Assembly: GCF_000143415.4 (NCBI RefSeq)
Contig: NW_003314301.1
Coordinates: 1,300,314 to 1,364,313, forward strand
Origin: Selaginella moellendorffii
Taxonomy: Eukaryota > Streptophyta > Lycopodiopsida > Selaginellales > Selaginellaceae
DNA length: 64,000 nt
Direction of reading: 5' to 3'
This document shows, in pieces, positions 21,157-31,265 of this stretch (its first letter is position 1; each line of letters opens with the position of its first letter). The translations under genes were made by a program, and so were the position numbers. The notes beneath the pieces were generated by a model. It did no database searches. It worked only from the letters and a program-made list of their open reading frames with translations, and was not told the DNA's origin.

Positions 21157-22370
21157 ATGGCAAAGCCAGGGCGGAAGCAAACCAAGGCGGAGACGGAACC
21201 TCCTCTAGAGCTGGAGCTTCCGGTTGAACAAGAGGCTATGGATGAGGAATCCTTGCATGAGGAGGACTTTAGTGAGGAAACTTCCAAACAGGAGTCCAAT
21301 GGCGAGGTTTGGTCGTCCAAGGCTCGATTGGACGTGCTAGAAGGACAGTTGGCATAGACTAATGCCCTACTGAAGACTCTCGTACGCAAGCTAAAGCGTG
21401 ACAAGAAGCAGAAGAAAAAGAGAAAGACTGCGGATGCTGGCAGTGCAGAAGGTGCGGACCCTTCAGCCGGGACTAAGGCAGAACCAAACAAGGTCAAATA
21501 GACCGAAGTAGAATCAATCCCTCAGGCAGTTCCCAAGTACAAACCAAAGCCCCCACCGGTCTTCAAGGGAGTAAATGACTATAAGGTGGTGGAGGATTGG
21601 TTTTACGATATGGAGGACTACTTTCGAGCGTTGCGATTACCGAGCTCGGAGAAGGTCCCATGTGCAAAACCATACTTGGCAGATAATGCCAAGTCTTGGT
21701 GGAGAACGACGGAGGCCAACGAAGGACCGGTGGCCACTTGGGACATGATGAAGGCGAGGATCCGCGCAATATACATTCCTCTGAATGCTACTCTGCATCT
21801 GAGAGATGAGCTGAGTAGGCTGAAGCAGACTGGAACCATCCAGGAATATGTGAATGGGTTCATGGCAAAGAGGATATTTGTCACGGGCATGGGGGATATG
21901 GATGCCTTCCATGCCTTCATATCAGGTTTGCAAACTTGGGCTCGCGGTGAGGTGATGCGCTGGAACCCGACCAACTACAAGGAAGCGTTAGATGCGGCCA
22001 TCAAGGTGCATTTCAATGATAACTTGCGAAAGGGGAACGCAATGGGGTCGGGATCCATGTTTAGCAAAGGGGCCAAACCAAGGGGAACATATAACAAAGT
22101 TAAATTCAAGAAGAGTTTCTCTAAGAATTAGTCCTCGGGGTTGTAGAAGGGCAAATCCGGTGGCCAGCGAGCAAGTACGTGGGGGAGTCAAGCAAAAAGG
22201 GACAAACCCACGGATAAAAAGGTCAAGTCATTTAGCAGCGTGGGAAACAACGTATGCTACAACTGCGGTGAAGCGGGACACTTTTCGAGGAATGTCCCTA
22301 CCCGAAGAAGGCCAGAGCCAATATGGCCATTAAGTCGGATGAAGTCCAAACTGAGGTATGTGATCCAGTC
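21157..22370 (+). pseudogene. Chromovirus gag (capsid and zinc knuckle), broken
   Basis: The frame from 21,157 starts MAKPGRKQTKAE and hits a TAG at 21,355; the same frame continues with a Lys-rich segment and another TAG. The retrotransposon gag core is in 21,586-22,131 (WFYDMEDYF, KSWWRTTE, YVNGFMAKR, SGLQTWARGEV). Two more TAGs precede a CCHC knuckle, CYNCGEAGHFSR, at about 22,257. A single missing base right after it shifts the frame before the last cysteine. The TAGs are explainable as CAG-to-TAG changes. Confidence 0.85.
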
Positions 22371-22403
22371 CCTAGCTCAAAGTTACTCATTACATGAGCA
22401 ACT

Positions 22404-22769
22404 TTGGTAGAGAGTCATTCGCGACATCTACTAGCCCTCCGAGGGAAGCTCAGGGGTAGCTTTGTTAAGATCCTTATTGACACAGGTGCTTCGGATAATT
22501 TTGTGGCTGCAAACATAGTCTGGCAAGTCGGACTAACGGTGCAGCGGCTGGGCGAACCAAAGACTATAGAGTTTGTTCAAGGTAGCCAAAGCACCGATGA
22601 GGTACTTCGAGAAGCGAGAGTCAAAGTAAGGACTTGGAAAGTAGACATGGACTTCACCGTGTTGGACATGGCGGGATTTGACGTGATCTTCGGGATGGAT
22701 TGGTTTAATTGGTTTGTGGTAGCTCTACATGGACAAGGTAGGAACCTTGTGGTACTGGCTAATGCCTAA
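22404..22769 (+). pseudogene. Chromovirus aspartic protease segment
   Basis: Open for 121 residues. It has the aspartic protease core ILIDTGASDNFV and the downstream DVIFGMDWF, typical of Ty3/gypsy protease. It ends with a stop before the RT frame; the linker up to 22,958 is also interrupted. It would normally be one polyprotein with RT. Confidence 0.88.
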
Positions 22770-22958
22770 GGAAGAAGATCCAGGGTGGAGGCCCAGGATC
22801 TAAAGGTAGGGCAATGCAAGGCCAAAGATTCGTGCTTAAACATAGTGTTCACGAGAGGACAACTCACTAAAGGGACCAAGGCGGCATTTTTGTGTTTACT
22901 CTCGGTGAGAAGTGACAAAAAGACAGGAATGGAAGAAGTATCTTTAATGATCTAATGG

Positions 22959-24380
22959 GTGTTGGACCAATTCCAGGATACCATGCCAAATGAGCTACCG
23001 GCGGGGTTGCCCCCCACACGACCGATAGAATATAAGATTGAGCTGGTTGAGGGTGCTGAGGTGGTGGTTCGTCCCCCCTATCGTTTGAACGAAAAAGAAC
23101 TTGCAGAGCTCAAGTGCCAACTAGAGGAGTTGGTGGACAAAGGGTATGTTAGGTTGAGCAAGTCGCCGTATGGGGCACTGGTGCTATTTGTGAAAAAGAA
23201 AGATGGATCTAGGCGTATGTGCATAGACTACCGGTTACTCAACAAATATACAAAGAAGAACAAGTACCCTTTGCCAAGGATTGAGGACTTGTTCGATAGG
23301 TTGGGAAAGGCAAAATACTTCTCGAGGATTGACCTAAGGTCAGGATATTACCAGATCAGGGTAGCAGAGGAAGATGTCGAGAAGACAACCTGTCGAACGA
23401 GGTATAGGAGCTTCGAGTTTCTGGTGATGCCCTTCGGGCTATGCAATGCGCCGGCAACGTTTTCGGCGTTGATGAACCATATCTTTGTACCCTATCTAGA
23501 TCACATTATGGTCGTCTATATTGATGACATCCTGATCTATAGTGAAACGTTAGAGGAGCATGCCAAACACTTGACGAAAGTGTTTGAGAAACTAAGGGAA
23601 CATCAGCTGTATGCTAAAGAGAGCAAATGTGACTTTGCTCAACAAAAGGTAAAGTTCCTCAAGCATGTGGTGGGCAAGGACAGGCTCAAGGTGGATCCTG
23701 AGAAGGTCCAAGCGATCCAGGATTGGGAGCGACCATCGAATGTACACGAGTTAAGGGCATTCCTGGGGCTATGCAACTACTATCGAAAGTTTATCAAACA
23801 CTATTCGAGAGTAGCCCTGCCCTTAACGGACCAAACGGGAAAAGGGAAGATGGTATGGACAGCAGAATGCGAGGCGACATTCGTCCACCTCAAAGGGAAG
23901 TTGAGGAAGGCTCCCGTGTTGGCGTTACCAGACTTTGGTAAGGACTTTGAGGTAGAAACAGATGCTTCAGACTTTGCGTTGGGCGCAGTTTTGAAGCAAG
24001 ACAACCATCCAGTAGCGTTCTTCTCGAAGAAGTTGGACAAAGCTCAACGGAAGTGGCCTGCCCATGAGAAGGAATTGTTTGCGGTGGTCAAGGCGCTCAA
24101 GGAGTGGCGACACTACCTTGGGAGACACTTCAAGGTTTACACGGACAATGTGGCAACGAAACACTTCTTGTCACAGCCCGACCTGAGGGGAAAACAAGGT
24201 CAGTGGGCCAATGCTTTGGCCAAGTTTGATTGCGAGATTCTGTACAAGCCTGGGAAGAGCAACATCATGGCAGATGCGCTAAGTCGAAAAGCGAGCTTGA
24301 AGTTGGCTATATCTAGCGCGACGGCAACCTTTTGGGATGATGTGCGAACCGTATACGAGAACGATGGTCTAGCACAATAA
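22959..24380 (+). pseudogene. Chromovirus reverse transcriptase and RNase H segment
   Basis: A long open frame of 473 residues, the best preserved part. RT motifs: [39 protein letters not shown] and the catalytic [10 protein letters not shown]. Then [12 protein letters not shown] and RNase H with [22 protein letters not shown] and [11 protein letters not shown], ending before integrase with [13 protein letters not shown] at 24,378-24,380 separates it from the integrase frame, which continues in the same phase. Confidence 0.93.
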
Positions 24381-25928
24381 GTGTTTCTGAGGAATCTAGA
24401 GGCACGGGAAGCTCATCAGAGAGGTGAGCTGCCAATGGAAGAGAAAACGGGCTATGCGGAATGCAATGAACTCATATATTACAAGCAAACGAGGGTGTAT
24501 GTTCCAGAAGGGGAACTAAGGAAGGTAGCCTTAGAAGAGTGTCATGACGGACCTCTTGCGGAACATGGTGGAGTGCCCAAGACAATGGGCTTACTTAAGA
24601 GGAAGTACCACTGGCCAGATATGGCTAAGGATGTCCAAGACTATGTAAAGACATGTCCAACATGTCAGTAGATCAAAGCCGTGACTAAGGCTAGTGGGGG
24701 CTTGTTACAAAGCATCCCAATTCCAGATTGTCCGTGGAAATGTCTTACAATGGACTTCATCACGGGACTTCCCCTAAGCGAGGGGTTCGATGCGATATTC
24801 GTGGTGGTGGATTGATTTTCGAAGATGGCACATTTCATACCCACCACAATGGAAGTGGATGCGGAAGGTGTGGCGAAGCTGTTCTTTGAACAAGTGGTTC
24901 GAGTGCGGGGAAGGCTAGAAGAGATTATCTCAGATCGAGATAAGATCTTCACCAGTAGGTTCTGGAGGACACTCCTAAAATAGTATCGCACCAAATTGAA
25001 ATTCAACATAGCCTATCACCCACAGACAGGTAATGGGTATTAAGTCAAGATTGATGGCACTAACACTTCTTGACAGACGGACAAACAGAAAGGGTGAATA
25101 GGCAGCTGGAGGATTATTTGCGATGCTATGTCTCGAGAGACCAGACCGATTGGGTAAGTCATTTGGGACTTGCAAAAATGTGTTATAACAACTCACCACA
25201 TTCAAGCATTGGGGTGAGTCCATGGGAAGTCATCAATGGGCGAGCTATTGAAGGTCCTGTGGAACTCAGCGTGGCCAAGTATCATGGAGAGTTACCCGCA
25301 GTGGAGGCATTCACTGCAGAAAGACTCAACATTTGGAATCTAGTGAGGGATTCCTTGGAATGAGCTCAACAAAGGCAAACTAAGTACGCAAACCAGAAGC
25401 GCCGGGATGTAGAGTTCCAAGCTGGGGAGAAGGTGTGGCTAAACACCAAAAACCTCAGGCTACCAAGTGGGATCAGCCGGAAGTTGACCCAAAGGTAAAA
25501 ATGCATGTATTCCTGTAAATGAATTGATCTTGAGTTCCTTAAGCAGGTTCGCGAGGCCTTACGAGATTGAGGCTCAAATCGGTAAAGTGGCTTACCGTTT
25601 CTGACTTCCTCGAGAGATGGGGAAGATGCATCCCGTGTTCCACGTGAACTTACTCAAGCTGTATTTTGAGGATCCGCTTCACAAGGACCAAGTAAGACCT
25701 TTACTTGAGGTTATCCAAAGGGAAGAGGAATACAAAGTCGAAGCCATCCTCAATGCGCGCAAGAGCAAGCGACAAGGACGCGAGGTGAGAAAGTTCCATG
25801 TGAAGTGGAAAGGATTTCCACACTACGAAGCAACATGGGAACCGGAGGAAAACCTAGCGAACGCGCGAGATCTAGTGGAGGAATTTCTGCAAGGCAGAAC
25901 TCTATGTACTTATGCAAAGTTCAATTAA
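24381..25928 (+). pseudogene. Chromovirus integrase with chromodomain, two intron-like interruptions
   Basis: The HHCC zinc-binding region (AEHGG...CPTCQ) is near 24,560-24,670. The catalytic core shows TMDFITGLP and ISDRDKIF, with the third acidic residue expected in the DGQTERVNRQLEDYL region. A 47-nt GT...AG segment (25,030-25,076) splits HPQT from DGQTER, and a 52-nt GT...AG segment (25,495-25,546) splits KLTQR from FARPYEIE; removing either restores the frame exactly. In-frame TAG/TGA stops remain elsewhere. The end (from 25,617) holds HPVFHVNLLKLY and a chromodomain: EEYKVEAILN, FHVKWKGFPHYEATWEPEEN. This marks a chromovirus. Confidence 0.88.
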
Positions 25929-26338
25929 AAGTATCAATTTGAGAAGTTGAGTAATGGCATATGTTGGGACCCGAAGGCGCGCTGAAGGTAAGCTAATTAA
26001 CATGGGTTAGCTAGGTCGACCAGGTGTAGGGAACTACGCCCGACTCCCTGCGGGGATGTCGAATCCGTAGACGTATTCTACGGAGGTTGGGTTCGAATCC
26101 CAACCCCCTAGTAAAGCAAGGCTGGGTTCAAGTCCCGACCCCATACTAGGGCATGGTGAGGTGAGTATAGGGACACTTATATTCCATTGTCATGGGCTCT
26201 TGGCCGGGGAGGCTAACTTAGGCACACCGCTAAGTGGGGGGATGCCCTCGGAGACATGGTTAACAAGTCGTACGATAAAAAAGAGACGTTCGATGTGGGC
26301 ATCGAACTTCTTCTATGGGTGGTGGAGTTGTAAGGAAC
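25929..26338 (+). other. Chromovirus 3' untranslated region and PPT
   Basis: Non-coding stretch between the chromodomain stop and the 3' LTR. A purine-rich GGGTGGTGGAGT at 26,327-26,338 directly abuts the LTR and is the likely polypurine tract. Hairpins resembling tRNA anticodon and T arms lie at 26,064-26,103. Confidence 0.65.
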
Positions 26339-26738
26339 CAACTCGCCGAGGTGTCGTAAGCTAAAGGAACCCCGAAAGCATGACCAAAATGATAAAGAGT
26401 TCATCGAATGGGACCAAGTCTAAGATCGAGTCCAAGACCGACTCTAAGACCGAGTTCGAGATAGAGTCCGGAATCAAGTCCAAGACCGACTCGGAGACTG
26501 AGTTCGAGACCGAGTTTGAGATGGAGTCCGAGATCCGAAATTAGGTTCGAGACCGAGTCCGAGGTCGAGTCCGAGGTCGGGTCCAAGATCAGGTCCGAGA
26601 TCGAGTCTGAGATTGAGTTCGAGACCGAATCCGAAGTCAGATCCGAGATCGAGTCCGAGATCGAGCCAGAGACTAAATCTGAGTACTAATACGGGTCAAG
26701 GGGTGAAAGCCCAAAGCGTGCGTCTCCCGGGGGGGGGG
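26339..26738 (+). repeat. 3' LTR of the chromovirus, first 400 bp only
   Basis: Starts TGTAAGGAACC and aligns with the 5' LTR from 19,951, with numerous mostly transitional differences. It stops in the G-run, where the assembly gap begins. Confidence 0.9.
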
Positions 26739-26838
26739 NNNNNNNNNNNNNNNNNNNNNNNNNNNNNNNNNNNNNNNNNNNNNNNNNNNNNNNNNNNNNN
26801 NNNNNNNNNNNNNNNNNNNNNNNNNNNNNNNNNNNNNN
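26739..26838. other. Assembly gap (100 N)
   Basis: Exactly 100 N, the usual placeholder for a gap of unknown size, placed directly after a G homopolymer in the LTR. Confidence 0.99.
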
Positions 26839-27042
26839 GAGTAGTTCACCTCTATAGGTTGTAATATATAGTTGAGGTATGCAATACGATAATACTAACT
26901 AGGCACACTCGTACTTTCTTGTATTAAGACACCTCTATGATTGATATCTAAAACATCCACACACAAAATAAAAGGTTGAGTGTAGTCAGGATGTGCCAAA
27001 ACTAGAAAAGTTAATAACTCTTTGAGATCCATAAAGGCCTAT
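26839..27042. repeat. Second copy of the left flank of the chromovirus insertion
   Basis: Repeats 19,747-19,950 (decayed gypsy RNase H region) almost exactly, including the CCTAT target site next to the LTR. A flank should be single-copy, so its repetition points to an alternative allele or a mis-assembly across the gap. Confidence 0.9.
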
Positions 27043-28189
27043 TGTAAGGAACCAACTCGCCGAAGTGTCGTAGGCTAAAGGAGCCCCAAAACCATGACCA
27101 AAATGATAAAGAGTTCATCGGATGGGACTAAGTCTAAGATCGAGTTCAAGACCGACTCTAAAACCGAGTTCGAGATAGAGTCCGGAATTGAGTCCGAGAC
27201 CGACTCGGAGACTGAGTTCGAGACCGAGTTTGAGACGGAGTCCGAGATCCGAAATCGGGTCCAAGACCGAGTCCGAGATCGAGTCCAAGGTCGGGTCCAA
27301 AATCGGGTCCGAGATTGAGTCTGAGATCGAGTTCGAGACCGAATCCGAAGTCGGATCCGAGATTGAGTCCGAGATCGAGCCAAAGACTAAGTCCGAGTAC
27401 TAATACGGGTCAAGGGGTGAAAGCCCAAAGCGTGTGTCTCCCAGGGGGGGGGCGCTGCAGGGGGTTCCAAAAGTATAGTAGGGATAGTGAGGTCCAGGAA
27501 CCAGTTTTGAAGGAACTCTCCAGTGGGGCTTCCAAACTGACTTGAGGTTGGGACTGGGACCGAGGGGCCTTGGGTGGGAGTGAGCATGGACTTGGTTGGT
27601 GCCGGAGGGGCCATCCAAGGAAGTGCTCAAGAGCAGCTCTCACTCCCGAAAGGGAAACTAACTGCGGTGCTCCCGACTCATGTGGAGTGGTGCCTACTTG
27701 AGTACCATGTGGCTCATTGGTCCTCGCCCTTCCTAGAGGCTTGGACCTCCCCTTCGGGATGGAAGTGGGGGGGTAGAGGTACCCATACCGGGCCGTTAGG
27801 CCACGGTGTTTTGCCCCGGCGTCCCGAAGCATGCGTTGCACCTGAGACTTGGGATTTAGAGGGTCCCATGATCAAGTCTTGTGGTACCAAGGGATGTTAG
27901 GAACCTGGAAGCTTGGTGTGCTTGGCTGCTTGTGCTTGTGGGGAGTGTAGCCGAACCTTAAGTCCAGTCTAACTCGAGGAGGGGGGATTGGGAGAGATTT
28001 CGGAATCCGTGGATGGACGGCTAACACTCCATTGCTCGTGCAGTGAGTAGCTAAAACCAAGTAGGACTAAGTAGGAGCTAGTACCACAAGTGGGAACCTT
28101 GGTAAAGGAACTTAGCAAAAGCCAAGGCAGTGTTGGACGGATAGACGAGGTAAACTGGCAAATTAGAAAGGAAAAATTTGTGGCTTACA
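27043..28189 (+). repeat. Single complete LTR, chimeric between 5' and 3' LTR types
   Basis: 1147 bp with the same ends as 19,951-21,097. Up to about 27,703 I see no difference from the 5' LTR, whereas the true 3' LTR start (26,339) differs often. Beyond about 27,704 there are about 25 mostly transitional differences. It is bordered by CCTAT on both sides (27,038-27,042 and 28,190-28,194), the structure of a solo LTR. Confidence 0.88.
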
Positions 28190-28375
28190 CCTATTTACAA
28201 TCTTCAAACCAGATGAAAGATGACATTAACAACTTTAGCAATATTTGCAATAGTGTAGTGCAACCAAAAATATGATCAACAAAATAACTAAGATACTGCA
28301 TCTTACCCATGAAGCATTACACATTATTCACACATTTTGGAGTAGGGAACTTTAGAACAACCATGTGAAACACAA
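28190..28375 (-). mobile_element. Decayed Ty3/gypsy, RT-side remnant right of the chromovirus
   Basis: Continues the host element interrupted at 19,950 and aligns with 40,200-40,385 of the sister copy (shared text such as AGATGAAAGATGA and GAGTAGGGA). Similarity ends near 28,375, so most of RT, protease, gag and the right LTR are missing. Confidence 0.72.
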
Positions 28376-28567
28376 ATCTCTAAACCCCAAAGTGGAGCTG
28401 AAAAGGTGCCATATAGTAGTGGTCGAAGTGGAAGTCCAACAAGTATGACATGTTTGGGCTAAAAGCTTTGACTTGGAAAGTTGAGAACAAGAGTGGAATT
28501 TTGATTAAAGTGCTCAAAGAATAAGCATGAAGCAATCAATGAATGAGTTTCTAATAAGGGATATAAG

Positions 28568-28890
28568 TGTAAGCAACCAAAGAGAACAACTCGAGAAGCA
28601 ATCCATAAAAGTTCAAATATAGAGGGAAAGGGCCCATGAATAAAAGTGCACCCCTTTTTTTAATTGGTTAAGAGTCTTGGGATATTTAGGGTTAAGTGTC
28701 TTGGGTTTGAATAATACTGGGTTGAGTAACCTCCTGGGAAGTCCAAACTCAGGAGATTACATTTGGTATCAGAGCGGTCTCAAGTTTGACTCTGTTGGTT
28801 CGCTAGGGGGATGGTCCAAAGTTGAGTTGAGCTCACGAGTTGAACTCAATTCAACACAAGTCAATGTAAGTCAATGTAGTCAACTATAAC
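28568..28890 (+). mobile_element. Partial TRIM: LTR plus PBS and start of internal region
   Basis: The LTR at 28,568-28,761 (TGTAAGCAACC to GATTACA, 194 bp) is followed by TT and a tRNA-iMet-type PBS TGGTATCAGAGC at 28,764-28,775. The sequence matches the TRIM at 17,903-18,494 in opposite orientation. No second LTR is near; a piece with the 3' half lies at 36,115-36,504. Confidence 0.7.
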
Positions 28891-31265
28891 TCTTACAAAG
28901 AAAATCTATGTTAAAAAAATTAAGGTTCTGACAAACTTTAAAATATTAAAATATATGAATACCTAGGTCAAAAGTTTCTACTAGATTGAGTTATTTAGAA
29001 AATACTAAGTTCATGAGAACCTATCTATTTTCTTACTAAAGACTATCTTTACAACTATCATATTTTGATTTTCTTACAATTCATTAAAAATCCTATATGA
29101 ATCAAGATAAATTTTTTGAAGGGTAGCCATTAATAGTATATAATGGTAAGGCAATATATATTTACACACAATTCATTAATTCTAGAGTTCTTAAGTAAAA
29201 TAAAATATCTGTAAGTAAGAGTTGTAGGGCAAATCAATGTGAGAATATTAATTTCCTTTCATTATCACAATTTTCATCTAGTCCTTATTAGAATGTAAAG
29301 ACCATTATATAGTGATTCATATAAAAAACTCTACTTACTTGCCTATAGCACAATCCTCCTATATGAGAAAACTAAGGTATATTTTTGGGATGAATCCCCA
29401 CTAGCATTTTTCGAGAGTCATTTGTGAACAATAATAATAGAAATCAAAATATTTTAAAAGACTCAAAAGTGATATCACATCAAAGAATCAAGTTTATCTA
29501 CATTTCCAAGATTGAGAGGTAATCTCACATAAGAGAATGCATGTGGGCCTGTGTGCTTGCATACTCTACTACTATAATATAATTTATATTTCCTTGTGTA
29601 TTTTTCTAGAAAGTTCAAGTGTAGAAAAAAATATATATAGATGGTCATTAAAATGATAAATATTCTAGCATGTGTATTTAGAATTCTAGAAGCTCTTCTA
29701 TTCATAAATAGACTATGCTTTTGAAATCTCATTTCTGAGATTGACATTTCAAGAATCTGAGTATTATTAGTGTCATAATAAATAAACCTTATTCCCAAGA
29801 CTAAAAATTAATATATAAATGCCAAAAAAGTTAGTTATTATAATATTTTTATTATCCTTACACTCCTAAAAAATTTAATATAGAAATGGCTCAAAAGAAA
29901 GTCATTACTACTCGTCTATAAGTCCCTAACATCTCATATTAATTTCTACCTTCATCCCTAAGGTTTACCAACATTCCACATTCATCTCCACCATAACCAT
30001 ATTACAATCTTCTTTCTATTAAAGGTTTTTATAAAGTCAAACTAAAACTCTCTGTATACAAAATTTTGAATATTGTTACTAAAGAGTGATTACCTCTAAT
30101 GCTTCAAGAGCAGTGCCGCATGTTTTTGCAAGATCTTACTCTTGGTATGGCAAGACTACTTAAAAGCACAAAATGCTATTATATTCAATGTCTAATATGC
30201 TACTTTTTTTTTGGACAAGACAAATGTCTTCATTACAAAATTTTCTTAAATTGCCTAACAATGGGCGTAGAAAGTGTGGATGTACAATAAATTCAAGAAT
30301 AAATTATAGACACATACCCACTATTTCTTCATGGTGAGGAACAACATCCCCATGGGAAACAACGCATTAGCTAGTGTAGAATATGGGTTTTTTAGGCTAT
30401 TGACAAAGTCAATGATGGGGAGTTTTCTCAAGTTGAAGTCTATTACACCCAATCCATAGAAGATCTCACTCTTGATTTAGTGGGAATTAATGAACAAATT
30501 GAGAGTTAATTCTAAGATGCCTAATATGCCTTTTTTTTCTTGGGTCAGGACATTTAAAAAGGGCTTTTATAGTTTTCTTGAGCATTGCTACATAATTAGT
30601 GTTATCACTTCATATAATTGTTGATAGGATATTGAAGGATGAGATGACAACACACAAATATTACAAATTGATGGTTGCATGTGAGAATACCAATTTGCAA
30701 TTTTGGAATATGATATTAACATTGATAACTAACACTGACACTATTACTGACGATTTGATATATGATAGGATTTTCTTCTCAAGTAAGGATTCATTTAACT
30801 TTCTTCTATGTCATCATCAACATGTCATTTCCTTCTATGCCTCCGTCTATATTGGGATTGTGCTCACTTTGCATTTGTTAAGCTATAGCCTTTGCATACT
30901 TTAATAGACTTCTAAAACCTCCAACTCTAAAAACTCAAGGTGATTGTGATATATAAAACAAAACTAAATATGTAATGAAATCATAATAAATATAAATTAC
31001 CTCCTTGAGGTTAGAGGTAACTCTAAGCCAGTGTTTAAATAAATGATGTTTTTTAATAGCAAACACCAATCTACTAGAATTATATGCTACCTCCACCATA
31101 TAACCATTACTTATTGTGCAATCAGTCACAATACTATCTAGTGGGTAATAGAGCTCAAGCAAAACTTGCATTGCTGATGGAGTTTCAAATCAATACCTAG
31201 GAATGTATTGCAAATCTACTCAACCACAAGATTCAATATGATGTTAGTGGCACTATTGGGCTCAC
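28891..31265. other. AT-rich DNA, nothing recognised
   Basis: Only short frames, all without family features. T-rich stretches near 30,203 and 30,530 look locally similar, but no element ends could be defined. Confidence 0.5.

Larger units (their letters stand above)
19951..26738 (+). mobile_element. Ty3/gypsy chromovirus, full internal region, right LTR cut by gap
   Basis: LTR retrotransposon with TGTAAG...CTTACA LTR ends, tRNA-iMet-type PBS, gag, protease, RT, RNase H, integrase and chromodomain in Ty3/gypsy order. It is inserted into the decayed gypsy copy; the 5-bp target duplicate CCTAT is at 19,946-19,950 and again at 28,190-28,194. The coding region is inactivated by about ten in-frame stops and a frameshift in the gag zinc knuckle. 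The 5' LTR and the visible part of the 3' LTR differ mainly by transitions, so insertion is not very recent. The right LTR breaks off at the 100-N gap. Two intron-like segments interrupt the integrase region. Confidence 0.93.

Noticed and set aside
26026-26110. A functional tRNA-Tyr(GTA) gene
   Set aside because: The acceptor stem pairs poorly, spacing between anticodon and T arms is about 2 nt, position 33 is not U, and no intact D arm is seen. Kept only as a weak finding.
19951-28194. Two independent insertions of the chromovirus family
   Set aside because: The flank and the CCTAT target site are the same at both places, which independent insertions would not produce.
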